Below the pieces are notes generated by a model that saw nothing but the letters and a program-made list of their open reading frames with translations, searched no databases and was not told the DNA's origin. Below, one piece after another: positions 21,737-32,603 of a stretch of DNA of 64,000 nucleotides (the first letter of the stretch is position 1; every line of letters starts with the position of its first letter). The DNA is taken from assembly GCA_014584465.1 (NCBI GenBank), contig JACTMU010000012.1, forward strand, positions 1-64,000, read 5' to 3'. Position numbers and translations under genes: made by a program. This DNA comes from Pseudomonadota bacterium (GTDB lineage: Bacteria > Bdellovibrionota > Bdellovibrionia > Bdellovibrionales > JACTMU01).

Positions 21737-22687
21737 ATGATTCACAAGAGAAAAAAAATCACAGTGGTGGGTGCTGGATTTGTAGGGTCAACATGTGCTC
21801 ATTGGGCTGCTGCAAAAGAGTTGGGAGATGTTGTTTTAGTTGATGTCAACGAGGGTGCAGCCAAAGGCAAGGCACTTGATCTGTTTCAAGCCTCTCCCGT
21901 GGAACAGTTTGATTCCAAAGTTGTAGGGACGTCGGACTACAAAGATACAGCCGATTCGGACGTGGTGATCATCACGGCAGGAATTCCACGCAAACCGGGG
22001 ATGAGTCGGGATGACCTTTTGGCCACCAATGCAAAGATTATGAAAAGCGTTTGTGAAGGGGTCGGAAAACACTCCCCCAATTCAGTGGTCATCGTGGTGA
22101 GCAACCCCCTGGATGCGATGGCCATGGTGGCAAAGCGAGTCTTAGATTTTCCTAGAGAGCGCATTGTCGGGATGGCCGGAATCTTAGACAGTGCGAGATT
22201 TCGAGGTTTTATTGCGGAAGAGTTAAATGTGAGCGTGAAAGACATCCAGGCCTTCGTGCTTGGTGGCCACGGTGACACCATGGTTCCAATGCCAAGACAC
22301 TGTTCTGTAGGAGGAGTGCCATTAACCCAAATGTTGTCAGCCGATAAGATTGAAAAAATTGTGGACCGCACACGCAATGGTGGTGCTGAGATTGTCGGTC
22401 ATCTTAAAACCGGTTCGGCCTACTATGCGCCTTCAGCAAGTGCGGTTGAAATGGCTGAAGCGATTCTTAAGGATCAAAAACGCATCCTCCCCTGTGCAGC
22501 CTTTTTGGATGGTGAGTATGGAGTGCGCTCTCTTTTCATAGGAGTCCTCTGCAAACTTGGAGGAAAAGGCATGGAGGGCGTTGTTGAGGTTGAGTTAAAT
22601 GAGAAAGAGAAGGCCGGTTTAAATCACTCTGTGAAAGCAGTTCAAGATCTAGTAGGAGCACTTGAAAAACTCAATTTGGAGTCGTAA
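21737..22687 (+). CDS. mdh: Malate dehydrogenase
   Basis: [56 protein letters not shown]. Confidence 0.95.
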   Translation: MIHKRKKITVVGAGFVGSTCAHWAAAKELGDVVLVDVNEGAAKGKALDLFQASPVEQFDSKVVGTSDYKDTADSDVVIITAGIPRKPGMSRDDLLATNAKIMKSVCEGVGKHSPNSVVIVVSNPLDAMAMVAKRVLDFPRERIVGMAGILDSARFRGFIAEELNVSVKDIQAFVLGGHGDTMVPMPRHCSVGGVPLTQMLSADKIEKIVDRTRNGGAEIVGHLKTGSAYYAPSASAVEMAEAILKDQKRILPCAAFLDGEYGVRSLFIGVLCKLGGKGMEGVVEVELNEKEKAGLNHSVKAVQDLVGALEKLNLES

Positions 22688-23850
22688 TGAACATTCATGA
22701 ATATCAGGCAAAGGAGATATTGAGGCGCTATCAAGTGCCAACTCTACAGGGACAGGTGGCCTTTTCGCCAGATGAAGCACGAACGGCAGCAAAAAACATT
22801 GGTGGCAGTTTGTTTGTGGTTAAGGCCCAGATTCACGCAGGTGGCCGCGGCAAAGGTGGCGGAGTGAAATTGGCAAAGTCCGCCGAAGAGGTCGAGACTC
22901 TGGCGCAAAAAATGATCGGGATGAATTTGATCACTCATCAAACGGGCCCCGAAGGGAAAGAGGTCCAAAAGGTATTTGTGGAAGAGGGTTGTGATATTGC
23001 AAAGGAGTATTACGCCGCCGTCCTTTTGGATCGAGCAACGAGTCGAGTGACCGTGATGGTCAGTCGCGAAGGTGGAATGGAGATTGAAGAGGTTGCTCAG
23101 AAAAACCCTGAGGCGATTTTTAAGGTCTCAGTGGATCCGGCGGTTGGCCTTATTCCCTTTCAGGGGAGGCAGCTTGCAACCGCACTGGGTTTTAAGGGAC
23201 CATTGATTCTAAAGGCCGAGAGATTTTTTATGGGGCTCTATAAAGCCTTTGTGGATTGTGACTGTTCTCTTGTGGAGATCAATCCACTGGTTGAAACCAA
23301 ACGTGGTGAACTGATCGCTCTCGATGCGAAGATGAATTTTGATTCCAATGCTCTCCACAGACATCCCGACATTTTCGCAATGAGGGACATCAGTGAAGAG
23401 GATCCCGCCGAGGTGGAGGCAAGCAAATTCGATCTTGCCTTTATCAAACTTGATGGAGAGATCGGTTGTCTGGTCAATGGTGCTGGCCTTGCAATGGCCA
23501 CGATGGACATCATTAAGATTGAGGGAGGAAGTCCTGCCAACTTTCTTGATGTTGGAGGTGGTGCCAACAAGGAGAAGGTGACCGAAGCCTTTAAGATCAT
23601 TTTGCGAGACCCCAATGTAAAGGCCATTTTGGTCAATATCTTTGGTGGGATCATGAAGTGCGACATCATTGCCGAAGGGGTGATTGCTGCTTCTAAAGAG
23701 GTGGGCCTTAAGGTTCCATTGGTGGTTCGACTTGAGGGAACGAACGTTGAAAAGGGTAAAGAGATTCTTTCTCGAAGTGGTCTAAATATCATCGCTGCCA
23801 ATGATCTTGGTGATGCCGCTAAAAAAGTGGTGAGAGTGTTAAAGGGGTAG
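22687..23850 (+). CDS. sucC: Succinate-CoA ligase (ADP-forming) beta subunit
   Basis: [42 protein letters not shown]. Confidence 0.97.
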   Translation: MNIHEYQAKEILRRYQVPTLQGQVAFSPDEARTAAKNIGGSLFVVKAQIHAGGRGKGGGVKLAKSAEEVETLAQKMIGMNLITHQTGPEGKEVQKVFVEEGCDIAKEYYAAVLLDRATSRVTVMVSREGGMEIEEVAQKNPEAIFKVSVDPAVGLIPFQGRQLATALGFKGPLILKAERFFMGLYKAFVDCDCSLVEINPLVETKRGELIALDAKMNFDSNALHRHPDIFAMRDISEEDPAEVEASKFDLAFIKLDGEIGCLVNGAGLAMATMDIIKIEGGSPANFLDVGGGANKEKVTEAFKIILRDPNVKAILVNIFGGIMKCDIIAEGVIAASKEVGLKVPLVVRLEGTNVEKGKEILSRSGLNIIAANDLGDAAKKVVRVLKG

Positions 23851-23855
23851 GATAG

Positions 23856-24725
23856 ATGTCGATTCTTGTAAACAAAAACACGAAGGTCATTTGCCAGGGA
23901 TTTACGGGAGCCCAAGGAACTTTTCATTGCACTCAGATGGTTGAGTATGGAACGAAGTTGGTGGGTGGAGTCACGCCTGGCAAGGGAGGGGGCACTCATC
24001 TCAATCTGCCGGTCTTTGATACGGTAAAGGATGCGGTGAAAAAGACCGGTGCCAATGCGACCGTTATTTTCGTGCCTCCGCCTTTTGCAGCGGATGCCAT
24101 CATGGAGGCCGTTGATGCTGAAATTGACCTTGTCGTTTGCATCACTGAAGGGATACCCGTATTGGATATGGTTAGGGTTAAGCGCTACATGATGGGAACA
24201 AAAACGAGGTTGATTGGCCCCAATTGTCCCGGAGTGATCACTCCTGGGGAGTGTAAGATTGGAATTATGCCGGGATCGATTCATCAACCTGGAAGGATCG
24301 GAGTTTTGTCCCGCTCTGGGACCCTGACCTATGAGGCTGTTCATCAGTTGACGATGTTGGGAATGGGACAAAGCAGCTGTGTTGGAATCGGAGGAGATCC
24401 GGTCAATGGGACCCAATTTATTGACGTTCTTGAGATGTTTGCACGAGATGAGGAGACCGATGCCGTGATCATGATTGGTGAGATTGGGGGATCGGCTGAA
24501 GAGGAAGCGGCAGAATACATCAAGCGAGAGTTTAAGAAACCGGTGACGGCCTTTATTGCGGGGATGACGGCTCCAAAGGGGAAGCGCATGGGACATGCTG
24601 GAGCCATCATAAGTGGAGGTAAGGGAACGGCTCAGGCGAAATTTGAGGCCCTTATGTCCGCTGGTTGTCAGATCGCAAAAAGCCCTGCAGAGTTGGGCAA
24701 GACATTGATGACGACCATTGCCTAA
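23856..24725 (+). CDS. sucD: Succinate-CoA ligase alpha subunit
   Basis: [54 protein letters not shown]. Confidence 0.97.
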   Translation: MSILVNKNTKVICQGFTGAQGTFHCTQMVEYGTKLVGGVTPGKGGGTHLNLPVFDTVKDAVKKTGANATVIFVPPPFAADAIMEAVDAEIDLVVCITEGIPVLDMVRVKRYMMGTKTRLIGPNCPGVITPGECKIGIMPGSIHQPGRIGVLSRSGTLTYEAVHQLTMLGMGQSSCVGIGGDPVNGTQFIDVLEMFARDEETDAVIMIGEIGGSAEEEAAEYIKREFKKPVTAFIAGMTAPKGKRMGHAGAIISGGKGTAQAKFEALMSAGCQIAKSPAELGKTLMTTIA

Positions 24726-24761
24726 TTTGTAAAATGTAAAGAACGTGAAGAGGAGGTTAAG

Positions 24762-25178
24762 ATGGAAGAATTGACGTTTAGCATTATTAAGCCAAATGCT
24801 ATGAAAAAAGGGGTTATTGGAAAGATCATTGGTCAGTTTGAGAGCAACGGACTCAGGATCGCAGCAGCAAAGCTAACCCACCTTAGTCGGGTACAATGTG
24901 AGAAGTTTTATGCTGAGCACAAGGCCAGACCTTTTTTTGGGGAGCTTGTTGAATTTATGACCTCAGGACCCGTTTTGCTCATGGTTCTTGCAGGACCAAA
25001 TGCAGTTCTGCGAAATCGCGAGATCATGGGGGCCACAAATCCAGCACAGGCAGCTGCGGGCACGATCCGCGCGCTCTATGGCGACAATGTGGGCGAAAAT
25101 GCAGTTCATGGAAGTGACTCCCCTGAGAGCGCGAAGAGAGAGATATCTCTCTTCTTTTCAGGTGACCAGATTTTCTAA
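24762..25178 (+). CDS. ndk: Nucleoside diphosphate kinase
   Basis: [37 protein letters not shown]. Confidence 0.96.
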   Translation: MEELTFSIIKPNAMKKGVIGKIIGQFESNGLRIAAAKLTHLSRVQCEKFYAEHKARPFFGELVEFMTSGPVLLMVLAGPNAVLRNREIMGATNPAQAAAGTIRALYGDNVGENAVHGSDSPESAKREISLFFSGDQIF

Positions 25179-25219
25179 TGGCTGTTGTTTGATGGTGTAG
25201 ACTTTGGTACCCTCTAGCC

Positions 25220-25975
25220 ATGAATAGATTGCTCGTCGTGACTCTGTTGATGATCTCTTTTTCTGGGTGTGGCACTTCGCAAAAGAAAGAGCAAGAGATT
25301 GCCCAACTTCACTTGCGAGTGGGGACCGCCTACCTGGTGCAGGGAAAGCTTCCCCAAGCGCTTAGGGAGTTGCTGATTGCTGAAGAGAATGATCCTCAGG
25401 ATCCTTTTATACAGAACAACCTGGGGATCACCTACTTTACCTATAAGAAGAACAAAAAGGCCCTTTTTCATTTAAAAAAGGCAATTGCACTGAAAGATGA
25501 TTATTCAGATGCGCGCAACAATTTGGGAAGAGTTTATATTGAAGAGGGATTCTTTGACCAGGCCATTGGAGAACTGCAGAGAGTGATCAGCGATTTGACC
25601 TATTTGAGCCCCAATAAGGCGATGGTCAATTTAGGGTTGGCCTATATGCGAAAAGGATCGCTTAAGGAGGCGGAGCAGAGTTTTTTGAAGGCTTTGCAAG
25701 TGGATCGTGGAAGCTGTTTAGCACATAACTACTATGGGCAGACACTCTTAAGACAGAAGCGATTTGATGAAGCCTCACAGTCGCTGGATCAGGCAGTAAG
25801 CCTGTGCCAGGAGTTGAAGTTTGACGAGCCTCACTACTACAGCGGTGTTGCCTATTTGAGATTGGGAGAGGCCGAAAAGGCACGCAGCCGTCTTAAAGAG
25901 GTTGTAGAACTGTACCCACAAGGTGCTTATGTAAAGAGGGCACGTAAACAGTTGCAAGCCATTCAAAAGGAATGA
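25220..25975 (+). CDS. TPR-repeat lipoprotein, PilF/PilW-like
   Basis: Signal peptide ISFSGCGTS; tandem TPRs (NNLGITYFTYKKNKKALFHLKKAI). Confidence 0.75.
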   Translation: MNRLLVVTLLMISFSGCGTSQKKEQEIAQLHLRVGTAYLVQGKLPQALRELLIAEENDPQDPFIQNNLGITYFTYKKNKKALFHLKKAIALKDDYSDARNNLGRVYIEEGFFDQAIGELQRVISDLTYLSPNKAMVNLGLAYMRKGSLKEAEQSFLKALQVDRGSCLAHNYYGQTLLRQKRFDEASQSLDQAVSLCQELKFDEPHYYSGVAYLRLGEAEKARSRLKEVVELYPQGAYVKRARKQLQAIQKE

Positions 25976-26003
25976 AGAGTGTGAATTGTTTTAGGGCAGA
26001 TCG

Positions 26004-27044
26004 ATGAAAGAGACTGGAGAAATTCTAAAAAAGGCTCGCGAAGAAAAAGGGATCTCATTGCGAGATGTGTCGACAGCAACAAAGATCAGCCAGAGAATAT
26101 TGGAGTCGATCGAGAGTGGTGACACCAAGGCTCAACCTCAAAAGGCTTTTTTGAGGGGATTTGTTCAATCCTACGCGGCCTATTTGAAACTGGATACTGA
26201 TCTTGTTTTGAAGACCTTTCATGATGAAATGGGCTCAACCCGACCAGAAACAGAATTGATAGAAAGTGAAGTCACTTCGGCTGTTGGTGGTGGCGAGGAA
26301 GACTCAAAGGAGAAAGAGTCTACAAAAATTGATCTCTCTTTGCCGCAAGGCAAATCGCTTTTCCATAAGATCATGAGTGGGGTCGGAGCCCTTTTGCTCT
26401 TAGGATTGATCATGTTGGTATTAAAGACAGTTGAAAAGTATGAGAAGGATTCTCGTACGGATGAGCTGCCCATGGGAGTTGAGCCTTCACAACTTCAACC
26501 TATTGAGCAAAACACAGAGACTCAAAAAGATCCCTCCACCCCATCTGTGGTGACGGAGAGTTCTAAAAACGCCAAAGAGACCAAGGAGCCACGAGAGACT
26601 AAGGAACCACGAGAGACCAAGGATGCTAAGGAGACCAGGCAAACGAAGGAGGTCATGAATTCTCCGGGGATTCCACCACAAACTCCCAAGGCAGAGACTC
26701 AAGTCTCCGCACCGCAGCCTTCTTCAACAACTTCAACGTCTCCCACGACTTCAGAAGCCACACCCACCCCACAAGAAGAACCTCAGCCAGCGACGCCTGC
26801 AGTGATTCAGGGACAAGAGTTGATCATAGAGGCTCTTGATCATGTGACGGTGGAGTTTAAGATTGACTCCGAAGGATATCAGAAGATTTCGATGAAGCCA
26901 GAGCAGATACAGACGGTCAAGGCAAAGCGATCGATCGATCTGCGAATCAGTGATGGTGGCTTGGTGACTCTCATTTACAACGGACAAGATCGTGGTGTGC
27001 CGGGGAATTTAGGCTCATCGCTGACTGTCAATTTCCCAAGATGA
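26004..27044 (+). CDS. RodZ-like protein: XRE HTH, TM segment, DUF4115-like C-terminus
   Basis: LKKAREEKGISLRDVSTATKISQRILESIE; TM LLLLGLIMLVL; low-complexity linker; C-terminal beta domain. Confidence 0.8.
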   Translation: MKETGEILKKAREEKGISLRDVSTATKISQRILESIESGDTKAQPQKAFLRGFVQSYAAYLKLDTDLVLKTFHDEMGSTRPETELIESEVTSAVGGGEEDSKEKESTKIDLSLPQGKSLFHKIMSGVGALLLLGLIMLVLKTVEKYEKDSRTDELPMGVEPSQLQPIEQNTETQKDPSTPSVVTESSKNAKETKEPRETKEPRETKDAKETRQTKEVMNSPGIPPQTPKAETQVSAPQPSSTTSTSPTTSEATPTPQEEPQPATPAVIQGQELIIEALDHVTVEFKIDSEGYQKISMKPEQIQTVKAKRSIDLRISDGGLVTLIYNGQDRGVPGNLGSSLTVNFPR

Positions 27045-28378
27045 AGAAAATTATAGTTTTTTGGACCTTGGCGCTCATTGCGAAACTTGTGGCAGCCTAT
27101 TTTCTTCCACTGGTCTCCGATGAGGCCTACTACTGGGTTTGGTCTCATCACCTCCAAATGAGTTACTTTGATCACCCACCCTTTGTGGCGTGGCTGTTCC
27201 GAGCAGGAAGGATCTTTGAAGGCTTCGGCCACAGTGTGAGGTGGCCCGCAGTCCTGCTTGGTCATCTGACTCTATTGGTGTGGTGGCTCATATTAAGGAA
27301 CTTCATAAATACGGAAAGGATCACGTGGTGGATGGAGTTGATGCTCTTTTCCCCACTAGTTGGATATGGTTCCATTGTCGTCACGCCAGATGTCCCACTC
27401 ACCTTCTTTTGGTCGCTCGGGATCTACACGTCCCTTCAAGCCTATCGCAAAGGTCATCTTCTTTGGTATCTGGGGCTAGGAGCATGTCTTGGACTTGGCT
27501 TTTGCTCCAAATATCATGTGGTGATATTTGTGCCGACACTGTTGACCTGGCTTACGTTTTCAAAGAAATGGAGTCACATTCATTTGCTCAAGGTGTTGTC
27601 AACAGTGGGAGTAGGTTTGATCTTTAGCACCCCCGTATTGTGGTGGAACTACAAGAATGATTTTGTCTCTTTTTTGTTTCAGCTTCGCCATGGACTTGGT
27701 GCCAAAGAGTGGAGCGCATGGTGGGTCTTGGAGTATGCCGGAGCTCAACTTTTGCTGCTCTTTCCAGTTGTGGTGGTGATGGCTTTACGAAGAGCTCAGT
27801 CCGTTTCGAAGGCTCTCAAAGAGCTTGATGTACTCTACTATTTTGCTTGGGGACCACTCTTCTTTTTCTTTTTCACCTCATTTCGAGGTTATGTTGAGGC
27901 CAACTGGCCCATTGTGGCTTATCCAGCCGTATTTGCTCTTTGCAGTATCAAGACGAAATCCATTCACTGGATCCGGGTCACAACCATCTTTTGGATTACT
28001 GCAGTGACGATTATAACCACTCAAGTTCTTTTGGAGTGGCTGCCCGTGGACAACCGTCTTCTTAAAACGAAGGAGTTTCATGAGTTTCGCCCGGTGGCAA
28101 TGGTTGCCCAAGAGTACTCACCTCTTTTTGCAAGTTCCTATCAGATGGCATCTCAATTGAGTTACGACTTGAAACGGCCCATTTACAAACTCAAAGGGGT
28201 TAATAGGATTGACTTTTATGACTTTCGAGAAGAGTCGCTGCCGAAAGAGAGAGTCTTTTTTCTTGTCATCGAAGTTGGCGACTCAGTTGGAGGAGTCTTG
28301 TCACAAATGGGCTTTAGCATTGTAGAGACCAAATCCATTGACACTCGATTTCAGATTTTGAAGGTAAGTAAGATTTGA
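27041..28378 (+). CDS. Glycosyltransferase family 39 / PMT-like membrane protein
   Basis: LVSDEAYYWVWSHHLQMSYFDHPPFVAWLFR motif; multiple TM segments. Confidence 0.88.
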   Translation: MKKIIVFWTLALIAKLVAAYFLPLVSDEAYYWVWSHHLQMSYFDHPPFVAWLFRAGRIFEGFGHSVRWPAVLLGHLTLLVWWLILRNFINTERITWWMELMLFSPLVGYGSIVVTPDVPLTFFWSLGIYTSLQAYRKGHLLWYLGLGACLGLGFCSKYHVVIFVPTLLTWLTFSKKWSHIHLLKVLSTVGVGLIFSTPVLWWNYKNDFVSFLFQLRHGLGAKEWSAWWVLEYAGAQLLLLFPVVVVMALRRAQSVSKALKELDVLYYFAWGPLFFFFFTSFRGYVEANWPIVAYPAVFALCSIKTKSIHWIRVTTIFWITAVTIITTQVLLEWLPVDNRLLKTKEFHEFRPVAMVAQEYSPLFASSYQMASQLSYDLKRPIYKLKGVNRIDFYDFREESLPKERVFFLVIEVGDSVGGVLSQMGFSIVETKSIDTRFQILKVSKI

Positions 28379-29580
28379 GAAAGATCATTCGCTGGACTTT
28401 GCCGCTTGTCTTTTATCTCACCTATGGAGTGCTCCTCAGTCAATGTCAGATCTCGATCATCAAAAGTGAGATTGAACCGCAAAACCCAGATGGATTTTTT
28501 GATTATGCAGGGGTCACCCACATACAAACACGAGCTTCTATTGGAAGTGGATCATTAGAGGAAGTGATAGAAGGAGCACAGGAGTCGGGTCTAGATTTTA
28601 TTGTAATTACAGATTTTAATTTTTTTCAGGAGCACCAAGAGAAAGAGGGCTATTATGGACCACTTCTCATGCTCATTGGAGGAAAATACAGCTATTTGGA
28701 TTCACGATTTCTTCTCTTTGGATCTTTGGCACAAACTCAGTTTCACCATCCCGGAGAGTCGAATCTCTACTTTGCAGACGCATTAACGCAAAAGAGACCT
28801 GAAGATAAATCGGGGACACTTGTTCTTGCCCATCCACTAAGAAAACAGTTTGCCTGGAACGGACCCATCCCCAAAAGCATTGATGGGATCGAAGTGGTCA
28901 ATCTTCAAAGTGTATGGGAAAAAGCTTGGGAGACCTCTCCCATCTCTTTTCTCTGGAGTTTCTTCATCTATCCCTTCAATCCCGAGCTTGCATTGATTCG
29001 CCTTTATCAAAACCCTCTCGAAGAGTTGGCTCTGTGGGATGAGCTGAGTGCCAGTCGAAAAATTGTGGGCTTTGGAGGCAATGATACTCGCGCGAAAGCC
29101 GTCCCGATGAATGAGGTGCAGATCAAATTTCCGAGTTACAAGACCTCATTTGATTTTTTGAGAAATCATATTCTTTTAGATTCTGAACTTACCGGACACC
29201 TCAGTGACGATCGTCAAAAGGTACTTGACGCCCTTGTGCGTGGAAGATTTTATATAAGCCTCGACATCCTTGCCAACCCCAAAGGATTTATTGCCCTTCT
29301 CAAACGAAATGGGGAAGATCTCATGATGGGGGCGGAGACCTCCTGGACGCCTGGGATGAAGATTTATGCTCGCCTACCCCACAAACCCAAGGTGGATTTT
29401 GAAATTGCGCTCTTTCGCAACGGCGAACACATCGACTCCTCTCATTCTCAGGAGCTCCTCAAGGAGATTCCATCTCCAGGGGTTTACCGATTTGTTGTGA
29501 GGGTGATTCCTACGCTTCCCTTGCCTGACGGGAAGAAGTGGATTCCATGGATCTACACGAATCCATTTTATATCCACTAG
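28375..29580 (+). CDS. PHP-domain-like protein with degenerate metal-binding motifs
   Basis: GVTHIQTRASIGSGSLEEVIEGAQESGLDFIVITDFN; later VLAHPLRK. Confidence 0.65.
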   Translation: MRKIIRWTLPLVFYLTYGVLLSQCQISIIKSEIEPQNPDGFFDYAGVTHIQTRASIGSGSLEEVIEGAQESGLDFIVITDFNFFQEHQEKEGYYGPLLMLIGGKYSYLDSRFLLFGSLAQTQFHHPGESNLYFADALTQKRPEDKSGTLVLAHPLRKQFAWNGPIPKSIDGIEVVNLQSVWEKAWETSPISFLWSFFIYPFNPELALIRLYQNPLEELALWDELSASRKIVGFGGNDTRAKAVPMNEVQIKFPSYKTSFDFLRNHILLDSELTGHLSDDRQKVLDALVRGRFYISLDILANPKGFIALLKRNGEDLMMGAETSWTPGMKIYARLPHKPKVDFEIALFRNGEHIDSSHSQELLKEIPSPGVYRFVVRVIPTLPLPDGKKWIPWIYTNPFYIH

Positions 29581-29671
29581 TGACTGGCGTGAGAGGGCCA
29601 AAGACCCCATGGCAGGGTGCTTCTTCAAAAAAGGTTGATCCCCCGAGGAAGGTTCAGTATAGCCAATAGAT

Positions 29672-30277
29672 ATGGAGTTCATAGCTTTTGATGTTGAGAC
29701 GACGGGCATTGTACCGGGTGTTGATCAAATCGTAGAAATTGGTGCAGTGAGGTTTTTGGATGGAAAACCCGAGTCTGTTTTTTCGACTTTGGTAAACCCA
29801 GGAAGATCCATTCCGGCTGAGGCCTCTCGAGTCAACGGAATTACCGATGAGATGGTCTCATCGAAACCAACCATTGATCGGCTTCTGGATCCATTTGCGG
29901 ATTTTTGCAATGATGGAATCATCGTGGCCCACAATGCTCCGTTTGATGTTCAATTTCTCACTGCCGACATCAAGAAGCACAGCTCTAAGGCTCCACGAGG
30001 CGTGATTTTGGATACCTGTGCAATGGCAAGAAAAATTTTTCCGGGACTTCCAAATTACAAATTGGGGACCTTGGTGCACAGCTTGAAAATTGAGTCGGGT
30101 CGATTCCATCGTGCAGAGGAGGATGCCTCTTACTGCGGATTTCTATTTCTTCGAATGCTTGAGAAGATGTCGATCGATCTTACCGGATCTTTGGAAAACC
30201 TGATTGCGCTCTCTGGAAAGAAGGAGCTTCGTTTCCCTCAGATCACCCGCGGACCGCTGCAGCTCTCTCTCTTGTAA
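29672..30277 (+). CDS. DnaQ-like 3'-5' exonuclease (DEDDh)
   Basis: FIAFDVETTGIVPGVDQIVEIGAV, AHNAPFDVQFL, HRAEEDA. Confidence 0.9.
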   Translation: MEFIAFDVETTGIVPGVDQIVEIGAVRFLDGKPESVFSTLVNPGRSIPAEASRVNGITDEMVSSKPTIDRLLDPFADFCNDGIIVAHNAPFDVQFLTADIKKHSSKAPRGVILDTCAMARKIFPGLPNYKLGTLVHSLKIESGRFHRAEEDASYCGFLFLRMLEKMSIDLTGSLENLIALSGKKELRFPQITRGPLQLSLL

Positions 30278-30338
30278 CCCGATCTGGGCTCTAATTTCAG
30301 ATCTAAACTTTTATTGGCGATAAAAATCTTTTCAAAAT

Positions 30339-31958
30339 TTATGTTGAGGCTCGATGGGCAATCGGGAAGCGTCGACCTCGACCAAAGGCATGGTTGGTCA
30401 CCTTGAGCACAGGAGGCGCTTGCCACCGCTTGTGCTCCGAGCGGTAGAGTGCCGAAAGAGTCCATTGGTCTGTTTCATTTGAAGCCCCTTTGCAAGACTC
30501 CACAAGGTCTTTCACAGACTGGTCAAGTTTGTCATAGGAAGGCAGGGTATCTTGATCGCGCTGATTTGGCCGAAGCTCTGCACTCGGTGGGCGATCCAAT
30601 ATGGAGTTAGGGATCAGTTCATACTGCTCGTTGTAGTGTCTTGCCAGTTCATACACCTCACTCTTAACAAGATCGCCAATGGGTAGAAGTCCTCCGCAGA
30701 GATCCCCATAGAGCGTGGAGTATCCTGTGGCAAGTTCACACTTGTTCCCCGTCGACAGCAACAAACTTTTTTTATGATTGGCATAAGCCATCAAATAGAG
30801 TGCACGAATTCTGGCTTGAAGGTTCTCATGAAGCACTCCAAATGGAGGCTCCTCAATTGTTTTGGAAAAAGTACCGAGAACATTCTCATAAGTGTCGCAA
30901 ATGGAAACCTCATGCCAATTCACGCCGAGATTTTGTGCAAGTTTTCGGGCCCACTCCAAGCTTTCAGGGGAGCTGTAGGGACCAGGGAGACCAAAGCAAG
31001 TAACATGATCCGGGCCAAGAGCATCCGCAGCCAAACAAGCCACGAGTGCTGAATCAACTCCACCGCTAAGACCAAGATGAACCAACTTATGATCTGTTTT
31101 ATGACAAAAATCTCGAATTCCCAATACGAGCGCCTGCCTGAGAATCTCAACGCCTTTGAGCTCTTGCTCTCGAAACCCGCCTGCTTCAGTTTCAAAATCA
31201 ACCACGTTGATGTCCTCTTGAAACATCACAGATTGAGAGAGCACCTTTCCTTTTGAGGAGAGGGCAAAACTTCCTCCATCAAAGATCAATTCATCTTGTG
31301 CGCCCACCATATTGACGTAAACAAATGGAGCCTTAAAGTGTTGTGTCACCTTTCGGGCCAAATGAAGGCGTTCGATGGGTTTCGTGTTGGTAAATGGAGA
31401 CGCGCTGAGATTTACAACTACATCAATCTTCCTCGTATTATGTTTAGTCAGGCAGTTGCTTGAGTAGGGAGATTTTCTAAATGAGGTATCCCAACCCCAA
31501 ATGTCAGCACAAATGGTGACGAGAACTCTCTGCTTATTGAGAACAAAAGTAGGGTCATCCATTGGACCATCGAGAATGAACCTTGATTCGTCAAAGACAT
31601 CGAAATAGGGGATGTGCTGTTTGTCAAAAAAACGTGGTGATTTGCCTTGCATGAAAAGGGCGGCAGAATTTAAAAGATGTTTCCCTCGGGCGGTCTTGAC
31701 GTTACGAATGCAGCCCACCAAAACAGCCACATCTTTCGGTAATTTCTTGGTCATGGATTTGAGAACCAGCTCCTGCTCTTGAACAAGCGAATCTCGCTCA
31801 AGAAGATCCATCGGATTGTATCCAAAAAGGGCAAGTTCGGGGAAAACCACCAGGTCACAACGTCGTTCTACAGCTTTAGTGGAGAACTCAAGAATCTTAT
31901 CTCGGTTCGAACGAAAATCTCCAAGTGTTGAATTGATTTGAGCAAGGCCAATACGCAT
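30339..31958 (-). CDS. nadE: Glutamine-dependent NAD+ synthetase
   Basis: N-terminal nitrilase domain MRIGLAQINSTLGDF; GLSGGVDSALVACLA; LLSTGNKCELATGYSTLYGDLCGG. Confidence 0.96.
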   Translation of the reverse strand: MRIGLAQINSTLGDFRSNRDKILEFSTKAVERRCDLVVFPELALFGYNPMDLLERDSLVQEQELVLKSMTKKLPKDVAVLVGCIRNVKTARGKHLLNSAALFMQGKSPRFFDKQHIPYFDVFDESRFILDGPMDDPTFVLNKQRVLVTICADIWGWDTSFRKSPYSSNCLTKHNTRKIDVVVNLSASPFTNTKPIERLHLARKVTQHFKAPFVYVNMVGAQDELIFDGGSFALSSKGKVLSQSVMFQEDINVVDFETEAGGFREQELKGVEILRQALVLGIRDFCHKTDHKLVHLGLSGGVDSALVACLAADALGPDHVTCFGLPGPYSSPESLEWARKLAQNLGVNWHEVSICDTYENVLGTFSKTIEEPPFGVLHENLQARIRALYLMAYANHKKSLLLSTGNKCELATGYSTLYGDLCGGLLPIGDLVKSEVYELARHYNEQYELIPNSILDRPPSAELRPNQRDQDTLPSYDKLDQSVKDLVESCKGASNETDQWTLSALYRSEHKRWQAPPVLKVTNHAFGRGRRFPIAHRAST

Positions 31959-32025
31959 ACAATAAATTACCTACATTGGCGCCAGCCACTCTTTAGCAAC
32001 CCAGAGGAAATTGTGAGGATCCTCG

Positions 32026-32448
32026 TTATAAAGTAAAGAGAATGGACTTGTTGCGCATCAAGTTGACAGTTGTATGGCGACACCTATCTTTCCACCTCTC
32101 AATAGGTAATCGACCGCTGAATCCCTCGTCATATCCGTGCCAGTAGAGGAGTCTCTCCTCTGGGTGTTTCCAACAAAAGTAGCCATCTCCGGAGTCAAAG
32201 TCTGCAATCCAAAGACCTTGGGCACGAACTCCCAGTTTTCGTAATTTTTCTGCCCATACATCCACGATCAGATTGATCTGGTCTTCCAATTCGGAACTGA
32301 CGCGATTGTGATAGACCGACTCAAGCTCGAGTTTATCCATAAGAACTTGGACCCGTCGTTTTGATTCACAGGTGATATGTGCTACAACAGGCAACAACTT
32401 CGTAGCCTCTTCAAGAGTAAAAATTCGTCCTCGATTGATTTCTACCAC
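32026..32448 (-). CDS. DUF2203 family protein
   Basis: FTLEEATKLLPVV...GLWIADFDSGDGYFCWKHPEERLLYWHGYDEGF. Confidence 0.85.
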   Translation of the reverse strand: MVEINRGRIFTLEEATKLLPVVAHITCESKRRVQVLMDKLELESVYHNRVSSELEDQINLIVDVWAEKLRKLGVRAQGLWIADFDSGDGYFCWKHPEERLLYWHGYDEGFSGRLPIERWKDRCRHTTVNLMRNKSILFTL

Positions 32449-32603
32449 AGTAGGGACCCTCCCTGAGTAAAGCTTTTGCCTCGATGCGAGGCAGAGTTCA
32501 ACAATTATTTAGAGTTTTCCAAATATTATCAGGGTTAGTGGGATGTAAAAATTTTACGGTTTGATTGTTGTGACACGAGAATGCAACGCACAAAAGGGAG
32601 CCA

